A DNA stretch of 64,000 bases from Emticicia aquatica (GTDB lineage: Bacteria > Bacteroidota > Bacteroidia > Cytophagales > Spirosomataceae), in NCBI RefSeq assembly GCF_923079645.1, contig NZ_CAKLPY010000001.1, positions 992,001 through 1,056,000 on the forward strand, read 5' to 3'. The notes under the pieces are model-generated. The model worked only from the letters and a program-made list of their open reading frames with translations. It searched no databases and was not told the origin of the DNA. Every line of letters begins with the position of its first letter. Within the stretch, counting starts at the first letter, position 1. Positions 27,593 to 36,321 of this stretch are shown here, piece after piece. A program made the position numbers and the translations under genes.

Positions 27593-29050
27593 CTATTTTC
27601 TAAACATCTTCAATAATTTAGTAACCGTAGTACTAATTTCTTTATCGGTGTCTATCAAATCATTAACCGTCTGAATGGCGTGAATAACCGTACTGTGATC
27701 ACGGCCACCAAAATGATAACCAATTGATTTCAAGGAGAGATTTGTCAATTCTTTGGCCAAATACATAGCAACTTGTCGGGGCAGTACAATTTCTCGTAAG
27801 CGGCTTTTTCCTTTTAAATCTGGAATTCTTACCTTATAATATTCTGTTATTGCTTCAATAATTGTATCAACAGTGACTTCCCTTTCCGAATCTTTCACTA
27901 AGTGCCTTAATGTTGTTTTGGCTAATTCCAAGTCGATTTCACGCCTTGTAAGCGATGCTTGGGCTAAGAGAGAAATCATTACGCCTTCCAGTTCACGTAC
28001 GTTTGTGTCAATACTGTGAGCTAAGTACTCAATCACTTCATAAGCAATTTCAATACCTTCTGCTTGCACTTTTTTCTGAATAATTGCAATACGAGTTTCT
28101 AAGTCGGGTGTTTGAAGGTCGGCGGTTAAACCCCATTTAAAACGTGACAAAAGTCGGTCTTCAACACCTTCCAATTCTCTTGGTGGGCGGTCAGAAGTCA
28201 TTACTATTTGTCGGCCCGATTGGTGCAAATGATTAAATATATGGAAAAAAGTTTCTTGTGTTTTTTCTTTTCCAGACAAAAATTGTACGTCATCAATAAT
28301 AAGAATATCAATCTGCATATAAAAACTCATAAAATCTTGCAGACTATTATTTCTGATAGCATTGATAAATTGGCTCGTAAATTTTTCGGATGAAACATAC
28401 AAAACAAACTTTCCACCTGCTTTATTTTTCATAAAGTTGCCAATCGCCTGTACTAAATGCGTTTTTCCAAGCCCAACACCACCATAAATCATTAATGGAT
28501 TGAATGATGTAACACCAGGTTTAGAGGCAACTGCAAAACCAGCTGCTCTGGCCAAACGATTGCAATCACCTTCAACAAAATTATCGAATGTATAATTAGG
28601 ATTTAGATAAGAATCGAGGCTCAATGAATCCAAATCCTTCATTTGGAAAGGATTTTTCACAACATCGGCATTCGGATTATCGGGTTTTGCGTATTGAGTG
28701 CTATTTACGGGCGGCATATTGACCGCAATTTGAGGCTCATTTTTTTGACGATTGCCGCTATCAATCACAATAGAATATTCCAACATACCATCACGCCCGA
28801 TGGCATAATCCAATGATTTGCGAAGTAAATGCACGTAGTTTTCTTCAAGCCACTCGTAAAAGAATTGACTTGGTACTTGAATGGTTAGCTTTTTTCCTTC
28901 CAACTTAGCGGGTACAATCGGCTCGAACCAAGTTTTATAACTTTGTTCAGAGATACTTTCCCGTATCATTTTTAGGCAATTATGCCACACTATGTCCACC
29001 TCACGTTGCAAATTAATACTTGGGTTTTTGGGAGTTTCTAAAGCGGTCAT
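27593..29050 (-). CDS. dnaA: chromosomal replication initiator protein DnaA
   Basis: A 485-residue AAA+ initiator that binds DnaA boxes and loads the helicase at oriC. The N-terminal domain I, the Walker A (GGVGLGKTHL, near residue 190), Walker B (ILIIDDVQFL) and the DnaA signature of domain IV (FGGRDHSTVIHAI) are complete. It has a TATCTTTG -7 element upstream. The upstream 200 bp contain no obvious DnaA boxes, and dnaN is not adjacent, so the origin is probably elsewhere. Confidence 0.97.
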   Translation of the reverse strand: MTALETPKNPSINLQREVDIVWHNCLKMIRESISEQSYKTWFEPIVPAKLEGKKLTIQVPSQFFYEWLEENYVHLLRKSLDYAIGRDGMLEYSIVIDSGNRQKNEPQIAVNMPPVNSTQYAKPDNPNADVVKNPFQMKDLDSLSLDSYLNPNYTFDNFVEGDCNRLARAAGFAVASKPGVTSFNPLMIYGGVGLGKTHLVQAIGNFMKNKAGGKFVLYVSSEKFTSQFINAIRNNSLQDFMSFYMQIDILIIDDVQFLSGKEKTQETFFHIFNHLHQSGRQIVMTSDRPPRELEGVEDRLLSRFKWGLTADLQTPDLETRIAIIQKKVQAEGIEIAYEVIEYLAHSIDTNVRELEGVMISLLAQASLTRREIDLELAKTTLRHLVKDSEREVTVDTIIEAITEYYKVRIPDLKGKSRLREIVLPRQVAMYLAKELTNLSLKSIGYHFGGRDHSTVIHAIQTVNDLIDTDKEISTTVTKLLKMFRK

Positions 29051-29075
29051 TTCTTAGTCAAATTCAAAAGGGTTG

Positions 29076-29083
29076 CAAAGATA
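29076..29083 (-). promoter_or_regulatory. candidate -7 promoter element of dnaA
   Basis: On the minus strand this reads TATCTTTG, an exact TAnnTTTG match, 26 bp upstream of the dnaA start codon. The -33 region has no clear TTTG, so the -33 element is weak or absent. Confidence 0.45.
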
Positions 29084-29253
29084 ACAAAAATTATGACCTA
29101 ACCATTAAGTGAAATTTGAGATTTTTAATCTAATTTCAAAGTATTTAACAAACAAAATTTTTCAGAATAATATTTGCCTAATAAAAGTACAAACCTTATT
29201 TTTACATTTACGTAGTACAACAAACATTATCTTAGAAAAATACAATTTCACTC

Positions 29254-30630
29254 ATGAAACAAACGCTGTTCTCCGAATTTCCAGAAATCACCAAAAATGA
29301 TTGGATTGCTCAAGTAACTAAAGATTTGAAAGGAAAAAATTTCGATGATACGCTAGTATGGCATACGTTCGAAAATTTAGATATCCAACCTTATTATTCT
29401 CAAGAAGATTTGCAAAACCTGCCAATTGAACAGATTCAAGCAGTACAAAAAAACAAAAAATCAGCCAATTGGCAAAATCGTCCTTTAGTAAAATATACGA
29501 ATGAAAAAGAAACTAATCTTCTAGTTATCAGTAATTTACAGAAGGGAGCAGATGCCGTCATTATTGACTTTGGCAATATAGACATTAATCAGATAGATTG
29601 GGTTAAATTACTTAATAATATTAAATTAAGCGATAGCCCTATTTATTTTAAAACGCTTCAAAGCCTTGATGTTTTAGCTAATCTTACAAAATTTGTCCAT
29701 TACCAACCCAAAGGTGGGCTTTATACTGATATTATTGCAAGTACTTTTTCCAATGAATCACTCGAATTGACAATTAACACTTGGGAAAATACAAAAAAAG
29801 CAATTCTTCAAACCAATCAATATCCTAATTTTCAAGCATTTACTGTTTCTTCTCATCTATTTCATAATGCAGGTGCAAATGCTGTGCAAGAATTAGCGTT
29901 TACACTGGCTTCAGCAGTCGAATATTTAGATAAATTAACCGAATTAGAACTAAGTCCCGAACAAATTATTACAAAATTTGAGTTTTCGGTTTCTATCGGA
30001 ACAAATTATTTTCTAGAAATAGCAAAACTTAGAGCTTTAAGGTATTTATGGAGTAAAATTTTGGATTCATATAATTTTTCCGACTTAATTAATAATTGCT
30101 TGGTTCATTGTCAAACTTCTAGTTTTTATGATTCAGCATTGAGTCCATATACAAATATGCTGCGAGCTACAACTGAAGCCATGTCTGCGGTAATGGGCGG
30201 TTGTGATTCGTTAACGGCTATGGCTTATGATTCATCAATTTCTGAACAAAGTACGGAACTTGGTGAAAGAATTGCTCGTAATATTTCTGTTTTGATGAAA
30301 GAAGAAGCCCATCTTGATAAAACAATTGACCCTTCCGCTGGTTCTTACTATATTGAGAATCTTACCTATCAACTAACGTTGGAAGCGTGGAAATTGTTTC
30401 AAAAAATAGAAAGTTTAGGTGGTCTCTTAGCGGCATTTAAGCAAGGTTTTGTACAAGATGAAATCAATCATTCGTACCAAGCAAAAATACAAAACCTTCA
30501 AAAAGGTCAAGTGATGGTTGGCGTGAATAAATTTAGAGTCGAACCAGAAATTGATAAAAAAAGTAGTGAAAATGAATTTTTGAAAGAAAATGCACTACAA
30601 AATAAACGCATTTCGGAGGTATTTGAATAA
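29254..30630 (+). CDS. mutA: methylmalonyl-CoA mutase small (beta) subunit
   Basis: A 458-residue protein matching the MutA/small subunit. The barrel motifs (GGLYTDI, NAGANAVQELAFTLASAVEYLD, FEFSVSIGTNYFLEIAKLRALRYLWSK, GGCDSLTAMAYD and DPSAGSYYIENLT) are recognisable. With a large subunit it interconverts succinyl-CoA and (R)-methylmalonyl-CoA. The sequence ends near residue 458, before any cobalamin-binding domain. The large-subunit gene does not follow; glycerate kinase does. The partner must be elsewhere on the chromosome. Confidence 0.85.
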   Translation: MKQTLFSEFPEITKNDWIAQVTKDLKGKNFDDTLVWHTFENLDIQPYYSQEDLQNLPIEQIQAVQKNKKSANWQNRPLVKYTNEKETNLLVISNLQKGADAVIIDFGNIDINQIDWVKLLNNIKLSDSPIYFKTLQSLDVLANLTKFVHYQPKGGLYTDIIASTFSNESLELTINTWENTKKAILQTNQYPNFQAFTVSSHLFHNAGANAVQELAFTLASAVEYLDKLTELELSPEQIITKFEFSVSIGTNYFLEIAKLRALRYLWSKILDSYNFSDLINNCLVHCQTSSFYDSALSPYTNMLRATTEAMSAVMGGCDSLTAMAYDSSISEQSTELGERIARNISVLMKEEAHLDKTIDPSAGSYYIENLTYQLTLEAWKLFQKIESLGGLLAAFKQGFVQDEINHSYQAKIQNLQKGQVMVGVNKFRVEPEIDKKSSENEFLKENALQNKRISEVFE

Positions 30631-30682
30631 ACTTTAAGTCATAAATAATAATTGTTGTTCAATCATTAATAAAATAACCGAC

Positions 30683-31816
30683 TTGAAAATTCTTCTCGCT
30701 CCCGATAAATTTAAAGGTTCAATGGATGCTCCCCAAGTTTGTCAAGCAATGGCAGATGGTATTCGTATGGTTTCGCCTGAAATCGAAATTGTAAGTTTGC
30801 CAATGGCAGATGGGGGCGAAGGCACGCTAGATTTATTATTGTGGTATTCGGATGGAATAAAAAAGAAGGCAAAAGTACACGACCCGCTCGGACGAATCAT
30901 TGAGGCCGAATACGGAATTTCAGCAGATAAAAAAACGGCATTTATTGAAATGGCAACGGCATCGGGTTTAGGGTTGTTAAAAGCTGATGAACGTAATCCA
31001 TTGAAAACAAGTACATTTGGTACTGGCGAAATTATAAAATTAGTTATTGAGGCAGGAGTCGAAAATATTATTTTAGGTATTGGTGGAAGTGCCACTAACG
31101 ATGCAGGGATTGGCATGGCTCATGCATTAGGTTGGCAGTTTTTTGATGAAAATAAACAAAACCTTGAGCCAATTGGCGAAAATTTGATGAAAATTACCAA
31201 AATAATTCCTCCTCAGCATTTTTCCGTAAATATCAACGTTTCGGTCGCTTGTGATGTAACGAATCCACTTTTTGGAGAAAATGGGGCTGCCTTTGTTTAT
31301 GCCCCACAAAAAGGAGCGGATGCTAAAATGGTAACGCAATTAGATGCTGGTCTGCAAAATATTGACAAGATTTTCGAGCGAGATTTTGGTAGAAAACTGG
31401 CAAATTTGTCAGGAACTGGAGCCGCAGGTGGATTAGGATTCGGAACGATGGCTTTCTTGAATGCAACCTTAAAAGAAGGGGTAAAATTGCTGATGGATTT
31501 TTGCGATTTTGATAAAAACCTCAAAGATGTAAATTTGATAATCACAGGTGAAGGAAAAATTGATAATCAAACTTTGCAAGGAAAACTAATCAAAGGCATT
31601 ACTGACCGAGCAAACAAAGCAAACATCCCGATTGCGGCAATTTGTGGTACTTTATCGGTTTCTCCACAAGAATTACAACAAATAGGCATTAAATATGCAA
31701 CGTCTATCTTAAATAGCCCGATGACTTTAGATGATGCTCTAAAATATGGACATGAAGGTGTGCGGAATGCGACCTATTATTTGGTAAATTTGCTGCATCA
31801 TTCCAAAAGGAAGTGA
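30683..31816 (+). CDS. glycerate kinase (GarK/GlxK type)
   Basis: A 377-residue kinase that phosphorylates glycerate with ATP. The N-terminal KILLAPDKFKGSMDA motif and the glycine-rich GIGGSATNDAGIGMAHALGW segment identify the GarK family. The start is TTG at 30683, since the family motif begins immediately after it and no ATG precedes it. It follows the mutase gene by 52 bp in the same direction. The D-glycerate 2- versus 3-kinase specificity is not fixed by sequence. Confidence 0.88.
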   Translation: MKILLAPDKFKGSMDAPQVCQAMADGIRMVSPEIEIVSLPMADGGEGTLDLLLWYSDGIKKKAKVHDPLGRIIEAEYGISADKKTAFIEMATASGLGLLKADERNPLKTSTFGTGEIIKLVIEAGVENIILGIGGSATNDAGIGMAHALGWQFFDENKQNLEPIGENLMKITKIIPPQHFSVNINVSVACDVTNPLFGENGAAFVYAPQKGADAKMVTQLDAGLQNIDKIFERDFGRKLANLSGTGAAGGLGFGTMAFLNATLKEGVKLLMDFCDFDKNLKDVNLIITGEGKIDNQTLQGKLIKGITDRANKANIPIAAICGTLSVSPQELQQIGIKYATSILNSPMTLDDALKYGHEGVRNATYYLVNLLHHSKRK

Positions 31817-31877
31817 CAGAATGCTTTCGATGATTGGAAAACATTTTGTTCTTTTTATCTCATTCAAAATTAACACA

Positions 31878-32750
31878 ATGAAAGTAACAGGTTTTACCAT
31901 TATCCGAAATGCACGCAAATATGATTATCCAGTAGTTGAGGCTATAACCTCTATTTTACCCATTTGTGATGAATTTGTGGTGGCTGTTGGAGACTCAGAA
32001 GATGGAACTTTGGACTTGATAAAATCAATTGATTCTGATAAAATTCGTATTATCGAAACTCTTTGGGATGATTCAATGCGAAAAAATGGTCGAGTATTAG
32101 CCATTGAAACAGATAAAGCTTTGGCCGCAGTTAGTGCTGATTCAACATGGGCTTTTTATATTCAAAGTGACGAGATTGTACATGAAAAGTACCATCAAGC
32201 TATCAAAGAAGCCATGATTACCTATCAAAATGACCTTTCAGTTGAAGGTTTACTTTTTAAATATACACATTTTTATGGCTCATATAAATATGTAGCAGAT
32301 TCTCGAAAATGGTATAGAAATGAAATCAGAATCGTTCGTAACACCCAAAAAGTAGTATCTTATAAAGATGCACAAGGCTTTCGGAAAAACGATAATACAA
32401 AATTAAAAGTTAAGCCAATAGATGCCTATATTTATCATTATGGTTGGGTAAAACCTCCCGAAAAAATGACAGCAAAAGTACGAGGCTTGTCGTATTTTTG
32501 GCATACCGACGAAGAACTTGACCAACAACAACCCGCCAATCAAGCATTTGATTATTCGGGAATTGATTCTTTAATTCTTTTTGAAGGAACACATCCCAAA
32601 GTCATTCAACCACGTATTAATAATATGAGTTGGGCATTTGATTTTGATATTAAGCAAAAAAAGTATTCGCTGAAAAACTTGATTTTAATGAAAATTGAAA
32701 AGCTAATAGGCTGGAGAATAGGGGAGTACAAGAATTACATTAAAATTTGA
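31878..32750 (+). CDS. glycosyltransferase family 2-like protein
   Basis: A ~290-residue protein with a GT-A-like N-terminus (KVTGFTIIRNARKYDYPVVEAI, VVAVGDSEDGT) and a QSDE motif near residue 80 in place of DxD. It lacks membrane segments. The enzyme would transfer a sugar from a nucleotide-sugar donor. I begin at ATG 31878, which is where homology begins; an upstream in-frame start at 31821 would add about 19 residues that look like non-coding sequence. It follows the kinase by 61 bp and precedes the ATP synthase cluster. The function is open. Confidence 0.72.
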   Translation: MKVTGFTIIRNARKYDYPVVEAITSILPICDEFVVAVGDSEDGTLDLIKSIDSDKIRIIETLWDDSMRKNGRVLAIETDKALAAVSADSTWAFYIQSDEIVHEKYHQAIKEAMITYQNDLSVEGLLFKYTHFYGSYKYVADSRKWYRNEIRIVRNTQKVVSYKDAQGFRKNDNTKLKVKPIDAYIYHYGWVKPPEKMTAKVRGLSYFWHTDEELDQQQPANQAFDYSGIDSLILFEGTHPKVIQPRINNMSWAFDFDIKQKKYSLKNLILMKIEKLIGWRIGEYKNYIKI

Positions 32751-32767
32751 TTCATAAACTAAATTGA

Positions 32768-33007
32768 TTGAGCTATTCTAACGAAGCTCCAGTAATAGTG
32801 AAAAAAGAACCCGAAAATAATAATAGCTGGTTGGTATTTACACAAATTGGCTTACAAATGGCTTTAACGATTGGGCTCGGAACTTGGGCTGGGTATTGGC
32901 TTGATGGCAAAATGTTGAATAAAAATCCGATGATGACATTAATTTTTTCACTTTCATCCATTGGTATTTCATTGTATAATGTCATTCGACAAATACCTAA
33001 AAACTAG
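32768..33007 (+). CDS. AtpZ/AtpI family ATP synthase accessory protein
   Basis: A 79-residue protein with two membrane helices (~25-45 and ~55-72) of the AtpZ/AtpI type. It is the first gene of the ATP synthase cluster and would assist F0 assembly or Mg2+ handling. The start codon is TTG at 32768, directly giving MSYSNEAP. It lies 17 bp after the glycosyltransferase gene and 10 bp before the next membrane-protein gene. Confidence 0.75.
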   Translation: MSYSNEAPVIVKKEPENNNSWLVFTQIGLQMALTIGLGTWAGYWLDGKMLNKNPMMTLIFSLSSIGISLYNVIRQIPKN

Positions 33008-33017
33008 TGACTTAAAA

Positions 33018-33386
33018 ATGATTAGAACTTCCATATTAACAGTTATTTTAATAATTGTATTTTTCTTAGCCAAATATATTGGATTAGATTTTTTATTACA
33101 CCAAAAGAAGTGGTTAATATTAGGTTTCTTTGTGGCATTCTCAGTCCTCTTTCATAGAGTGATTGAGTTCGGTTTAAGAGAAAAACAGAAAAATTTTATA
33201 CCCTTTTACCTTTCTACGGTAGTTCTTCGACTGATTTTAAGTCTTGTTTTTATTGGAGTTGAACTTTACTTAGGGCTGCAAAATCAAGAATTGTTTATTC
33301 TTAACTTTTTTGTACTATATTTATTTTATACAATATTTGAGATTTGGAATTTAAGTCGTAACTTGCGGCAAAATTCAGGAAAGTAA
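33018..33386 (+). CDS. membrane protein of the ATP synthase cluster, subunit I-like
   Basis: A 122-residue protein with about four hydrophobic segments. It has no clear family match, but its position between atpZ and atpB and its size suggest an ATP synthase subunit I-like or other assembly protein. An upstream frame starting at 32961 overlaps atpZ; I prefer ATG 33018, ten bases after the atpZ stop. It is followed by a 38-bp gap to atpB. Confidence 0.6.
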   Translation: MIRTSILTVILIIVFFLAKYIGLDFLLHQKKWLILGFFVAFSVLFHRVIEFGLREKQKNFIPFYLSTVVLRLILSLVFIGVELYLGLQNQELFILNFFVLYLFYTIFEIWNLSRNLRQNSGK

Positions 33387-33424
33387 TAAAATTACCATTT
33401 AATTGACAGAATAATTAAAATAAT

Positions 33425-34486
33425 ATGTTGCGTACGATTACAAGTAAACTCCTACTCATTCTTTCATTATCGGTATTTTCGATAAGTTTTTCTTTCGCAC
33501 AAGAAGGCCATGAGGCTCATCACGAAAGTAAAGAAGCTGCCCACGAAGAAGAAAAATTTGACATTGGTCAAATGATTATGCACCACATTTCTGACTCGCA
33601 CGAGTGGGAATTTGCTCATGGTTTAGTAATACCATTACCTGTTATTCTTTACACGGAAGCCAATGGTCTTGAGATTTTTTCATCAAGCAGATTCGCCGAA
33701 GGTAACGGAGTGTATAATGGATACATCAATAACCACGAACACATTCATCGCTTAAACCCTCAAGGTGGATTAGACGAAGAAGTACACGTTTGGGATTTTT
33801 CGATTACTAAAAACGTAGCTTCACTTTTGTTGAGTGCCGTTATCTTGATTTTATTGATGACAACTGTTGCAAAAAGTTTCAACAAAAATCATGGAAAAGC
33901 ACCAAAAGGAATTCAATCATTCGTTGAGCCTATTATATTTTTTATCCGTGATGAAGTTGTTAAACCCAATATCGGAGCGAAATATGAGAGATATTTACCC
34001 TATTTGTTAACGTTGTTTTTCTTTATTTTGATTAACAATTTGTTAGGTTTGATTCCAGGCGGAGCGAATTTAACAGGTAATATTACAATTACTTTGTTTT
34101 TAGCTGTAGTTACTTTTGTTATTACACATATCAATGCAAACAAACATTATTGGTTACACTTGGTTAAACCAGAAGGTGTGCCAACGTTGATGTTGCCGTT
34201 GATGTGGGTTGTTGAGATTGCGGGTGTATTTATGAAACCAATGTCATTGACAATTCGTCTTTTTGCCAACATTACGGCGGGGCATATTATTATTTTGAGT
34301 TTATTAGGTTTGATATTTATCTTTAAAAGTTTTGCAGTAGGTGGTGTTGTTACATTATTTACATTGTTTATGAATGCAATCGAATTGTTGGTTGCTTTCT
34401 TACAAGCTTTTATATTTACCCTATTGACATCAATGTATATCGGAAGTGCAATCGAAGATAGCCACGAAGCCGATCATGGTCATTGA
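33425..34486 (+). CDS. atpB: F0F1 ATP synthase subunit a
   Basis: A 353-residue membrane protein forming the proton channel of F0. It has a cleavable signal-like N-terminus (SFAQEGHEAHHESKE, His/Glu-rich tail), as is common in Bacteroidota, then five to six membrane segments. The conserved arginine-bearing helix is MSLTIRLFANITAGHIII. A His/Asp-rich tail ends the protein. It lies in the same operon as atpE, 67 bp downstream. Confidence 0.93.
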   Translation: MLRTITSKLLLILSLSVFSISFSFAQEGHEAHHESKEAAHEEEKFDIGQMIMHHISDSHEWEFAHGLVIPLPVILYTEANGLEIFSSSRFAEGNGVYNGYINNHEHIHRLNPQGGLDEEVHVWDFSITKNVASLLLSAVILILLMTTVAKSFNKNHGKAPKGIQSFVEPIIFFIRDEVVKPNIGAKYERYLPYLLTLFFFILINNLLGLIPGGANLTGNITITLFLAVVTFVITHINANKHYWLHLVKPEGVPTLMLPLMWVVEIAGVFMKPMSLTIRLFANITAGHIIILSLLGLIFIFKSFAVGGVVTLFTLFMNAIELLVAFLQAFIFTLLTSMYIGSAIEDSHEADHGH

Positions 34487-34553
34487 TTCTTAGTTTAAAG
34501 TCAATGTTTTTTTAATTTGCATTTTTTGTTTCACTTATATAAATTGTTTTATC

Positions 34554-34823
34554 ATGTCTTTTTTACAAGTTCTTTTACAAGCTGCCACTGATGGTGGACG
34601 TGGATTCGCAGTAATGGGTGCTGCAGTTGGTGCTGGTCTTGCTGCAATCGGTGCAGGTCTTGGTTTGGGTCGTATTGGTGGTAGTGCATTGGAAGGCGTT
34701 GCTCGTCAACCAGAAGCTGCTAACAAAATCCAAACGATGATGATCATTATCGCAGCCCTTGTAGAAGCCGTTGCGTTATTTGCAGCTGTTATTTGTTTGT
34801 TGATTTCTTTCAAATTAGCGTAA
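34554..34823 (+). CDS. atpE: F0F1 ATP synthase subunit c
   Basis: An 89-residue hairpin with two membrane helices joined by a polar RQP loop (51-53). The ion-binding carboxylate is Glu71. There is no Gln in helix 1 and no Ser/Thr after Glu71, the residues needed for Na+ coordination, so the ring is probably proton-coupled. It forms the rotor ring of F0. It is followed by a long hairpin before atpF. Confidence 0.95.
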   Translation: MSFLQVLLQAATDGGRGFAVMGAAVGAGLAAIGAGLGLGRIGGSALEGVARQPEAANKIQTMMIIIAALVEAVALFAAVICLLISFKLA

Positions 34824-34856
34824 GAATCAATAGCAAACAAGCATTTGAAAAGTGAT

Positions 34857-34892
34857 AACCTGCTCCGTTCGCATTAGGCGTCGGTGCAGGTT
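34857..34892 (+). other. GC-rich hairpin between atpE and atpF
   Basis: AACCTGC (34857-34863) and GCAGGTT (34886-34892) form the outer stem, with inner CCG/CGG and CGC/GCG pairs. The element is much richer in GC than the surrounding DNA. No T-tract follows, so it does not look like a simple terminator. It may stabilise or attenuate the atp transcript, changing the ratio of c to b and delta subunits. Confidence 0.6.
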
Positions 34893-34967
34893 TCATACTT
34901 TACCCTTGACAATTTTGCTAAAAAATTACACATTAATTATTACTAATTTTTATAATTTTATAATAAC

Positions 34968-35462
34968 ATGGAATTGCTAACCCCAGCCATTGGTCTGTTG
35001 TTTTGGATGGCATTAGTTTTCGGAATTTTAGTTTTTTTTCTGAAAAAATTTGCTTGGAAACCAATCCTCTCTTCTTTAAAAGAACGTGAAGATTCAATCG
35101 AATCAGCCCTTCGTTTGGCAGAAGAAACACGTGCCGAAATGGCAAAATTGAAGTCTGATAATGATAAAATTTTGGCAGAAGCTCGTGCAGAACGTGATAA
35201 AATGATTCGTGATGCAAAAGGTATTACCGACAAAATGATTGCTGACGCAAAAGAAAAAGCAGTAGCAGAAGGTAATAAAATCATTTCGGATGCTCGTGAG
35301 GCTATCCAGCAAGAGAAAACAGCTATGGTTGCTCAGATAAAGAAAGACATGGCGAGCTTCTCAATTGAGATTGCAGAAAAAGTAATACGCAGAGAGTTGT
35401 CTGACAAGAAATCACAAGAAGCTTTGGTTTCAACTTTGATTTCAGAAGCAAACTTAAACTGA
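34968..35462 (+). CDS. atpF: F0F1 ATP synthase subunit b
   Basis: A 164-residue protein with one N-terminal membrane helix (~8-28) and a long charged helical stalk (AKLKSDNDKILAEARAERDK and so on), the peripheral stator that connects F0 to F1. Length is typical. It lies 144 bp after atpE, separated by the GC-rich hairpin, and is followed by a 218-bp gap before atpH. Confidence 0.92.
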   Translation: MELLTPAIGLLFWMALVFGILVFFLKKFAWKPILSSLKEREDSIESALRLAEETRAEMAKLKSDNDKILAEARAERDKMIRDAKGITDKMIADAKEKAVAEGNKIISDAREAIQQEKTAMVAQIKKDMASFSIEIAEKVIRRELSDKKSQEALVSTLISEANLN

Positions 35463-35465
35463 TTT

Positions 35466-35495
35466 GAGTAAGGTTTTACTTTGGTAAAATAACTC
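35466..35495 (+). other. imperfect hairpin after atpF
   Basis: GAGT (35466-35469) and ACTC (35492-35495) flank an inner stem TTTTAC (35474-35479) / GTAAAA (35484-35489) with a TTTG loop. No T-tract follows. It may slow transcription or protect the atpF mRNA end. Confidence 0.4.
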
Positions 35496-35603
35496 AACTG
35501 GAACGTATATATTATTCATGTAACATATATATGCCTACCTTTTTTACAATACTCATTTTTTTGCAAAATTAGTGCAAACTTTTGCGAAATTTGTTAAACA
35601 AAA

Positions 35604-35636
35604 TTTGTTTTATTGAAACACTCGGTTGTAAATTTG
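35604..35636 (+). promoter_or_regulatory. candidate internal promoter upstream of atpH
   Basis: TTTG at 35604-35607 and an exact TAnnTTTG element (TAAATTTG, 35629-35636) are 21 bp apart, within the accepted spacing for Bacteroidota promoters. It sits in the unusually long 218-bp gap between atpF and atpH, about 45 bp before the atpH start. Confidence 0.55.
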
Positions 35637-35680
35637 TATTATTACATTAAACAAGCAATCGAGAACTCGCTCGAAATACA

Positions 35681-36214
35681 ATGGCAGATTCAATAGTTGC
35701 TTATAGATACGCTAAGTCTTTGTTTGACTTAGCAACAGAGAAAAAAGTTGTCAGCGAAGTTAATGACGACATGATTTCGTTTAAAACGGTCTGTGATGAA
35801 AATCGCCAATTTTTAGTTGTGTTGGGCAATCCAATTGTTCGTCACGAGAAAAAATTAGCTATTTTGAAAAAAACATTCGAAAAAAATGTTCATCCCGTTA
35901 CTTTTTCGATTTTCAGTGTCTTAACTAAGAAAAACAGAGAAAATCTGCTTTATTCAATTGCTGAAGAATTTGATAAATTATACAACGAGCAGAAAGGTAT
36001 TCAGAAAGTAACCATCACAACCGTTACTCCTTTGACTACCGCTCAAAAAGCTGAGTTTACGAAGATTGTGGCAGGTGCAACTGGAAAACAAGTTGTATTA
36101 GAGGAGAAAGTAAACGAAAATTTAATTGGTGGTTATATATTGAGTATCGGTGATACACAGATTGATACCTCAGTTAGAAAAAAATTAAACGAATTAAAGT
36201 TATCATTAGCTTAA
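35681..36214 (+). CDS. atpH: F0F1 ATP synthase subunit delta
   Basis: A 177-residue stator protein linking F1 to subunit b. The N-terminus (YRYAKSLFDLATEKK) and the C-terminal DTSVRKKLNELK pattern identify the delta/OSCP family. Usually atpA and atpG follow directly; here the gene is followed by a terminator and the umuC gene on the other strand. It has its own candidate promoter. Confidence 0.93.
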   Translation: MADSIVAYRYAKSLFDLATEKKVVSEVNDDMISFKTVCDENRQFLVVLGNPIVRHEKKLAILKKTFEKNVHPVTFSIFSVLTKKNRENLLYSIAEEFDKLYNEQKGIQKVTITTVTPLTTAQKAEFTKIVAGATGKQVVLEEKVNENLIGGYILSIGDTQIDTSVRKKLNELKLSLA

Positions 36215-36279
36215 TTCAAACTTACGAGTTAGCTCGTCTTAAAAAGTATTAGTTTTCATGGCTATAAAGTTGAGAAATC

Positions 36280-36303
36280 CCCCACCCATAGGTGGGGTTT
36301 TTT
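36280..36303 (+). terminator. strong intrinsic terminator after atpH
   Basis: CCCCACC (36280-36286) pairs with GGTGGGG (36291-36297) around CATA, and six T follow. It ends the ATP synthase transcript, showing that atpA and atpG are not part of this operon. Confidence 0.92.
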
Positions 36304-36321
36304 CTGTTATACCGATTCGTT

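Noticed and set aside
29051..29253. Replication origin beside dnaA
   Set aside because: No DnaA-box-like repeats or AT-rich unwinding tract distinct from background were found.
30742..31116. 124-residue minus-strand frame inside glycerate kinase
   Set aside because: Antisense shadow of a well-supported kinase gene.
35463..35680. tRNA or small RNA gene in the atpF-atpH gap
   Set aside because: No cloverleaf arms or T-loop sequence found; only hairpin and promoter signals.
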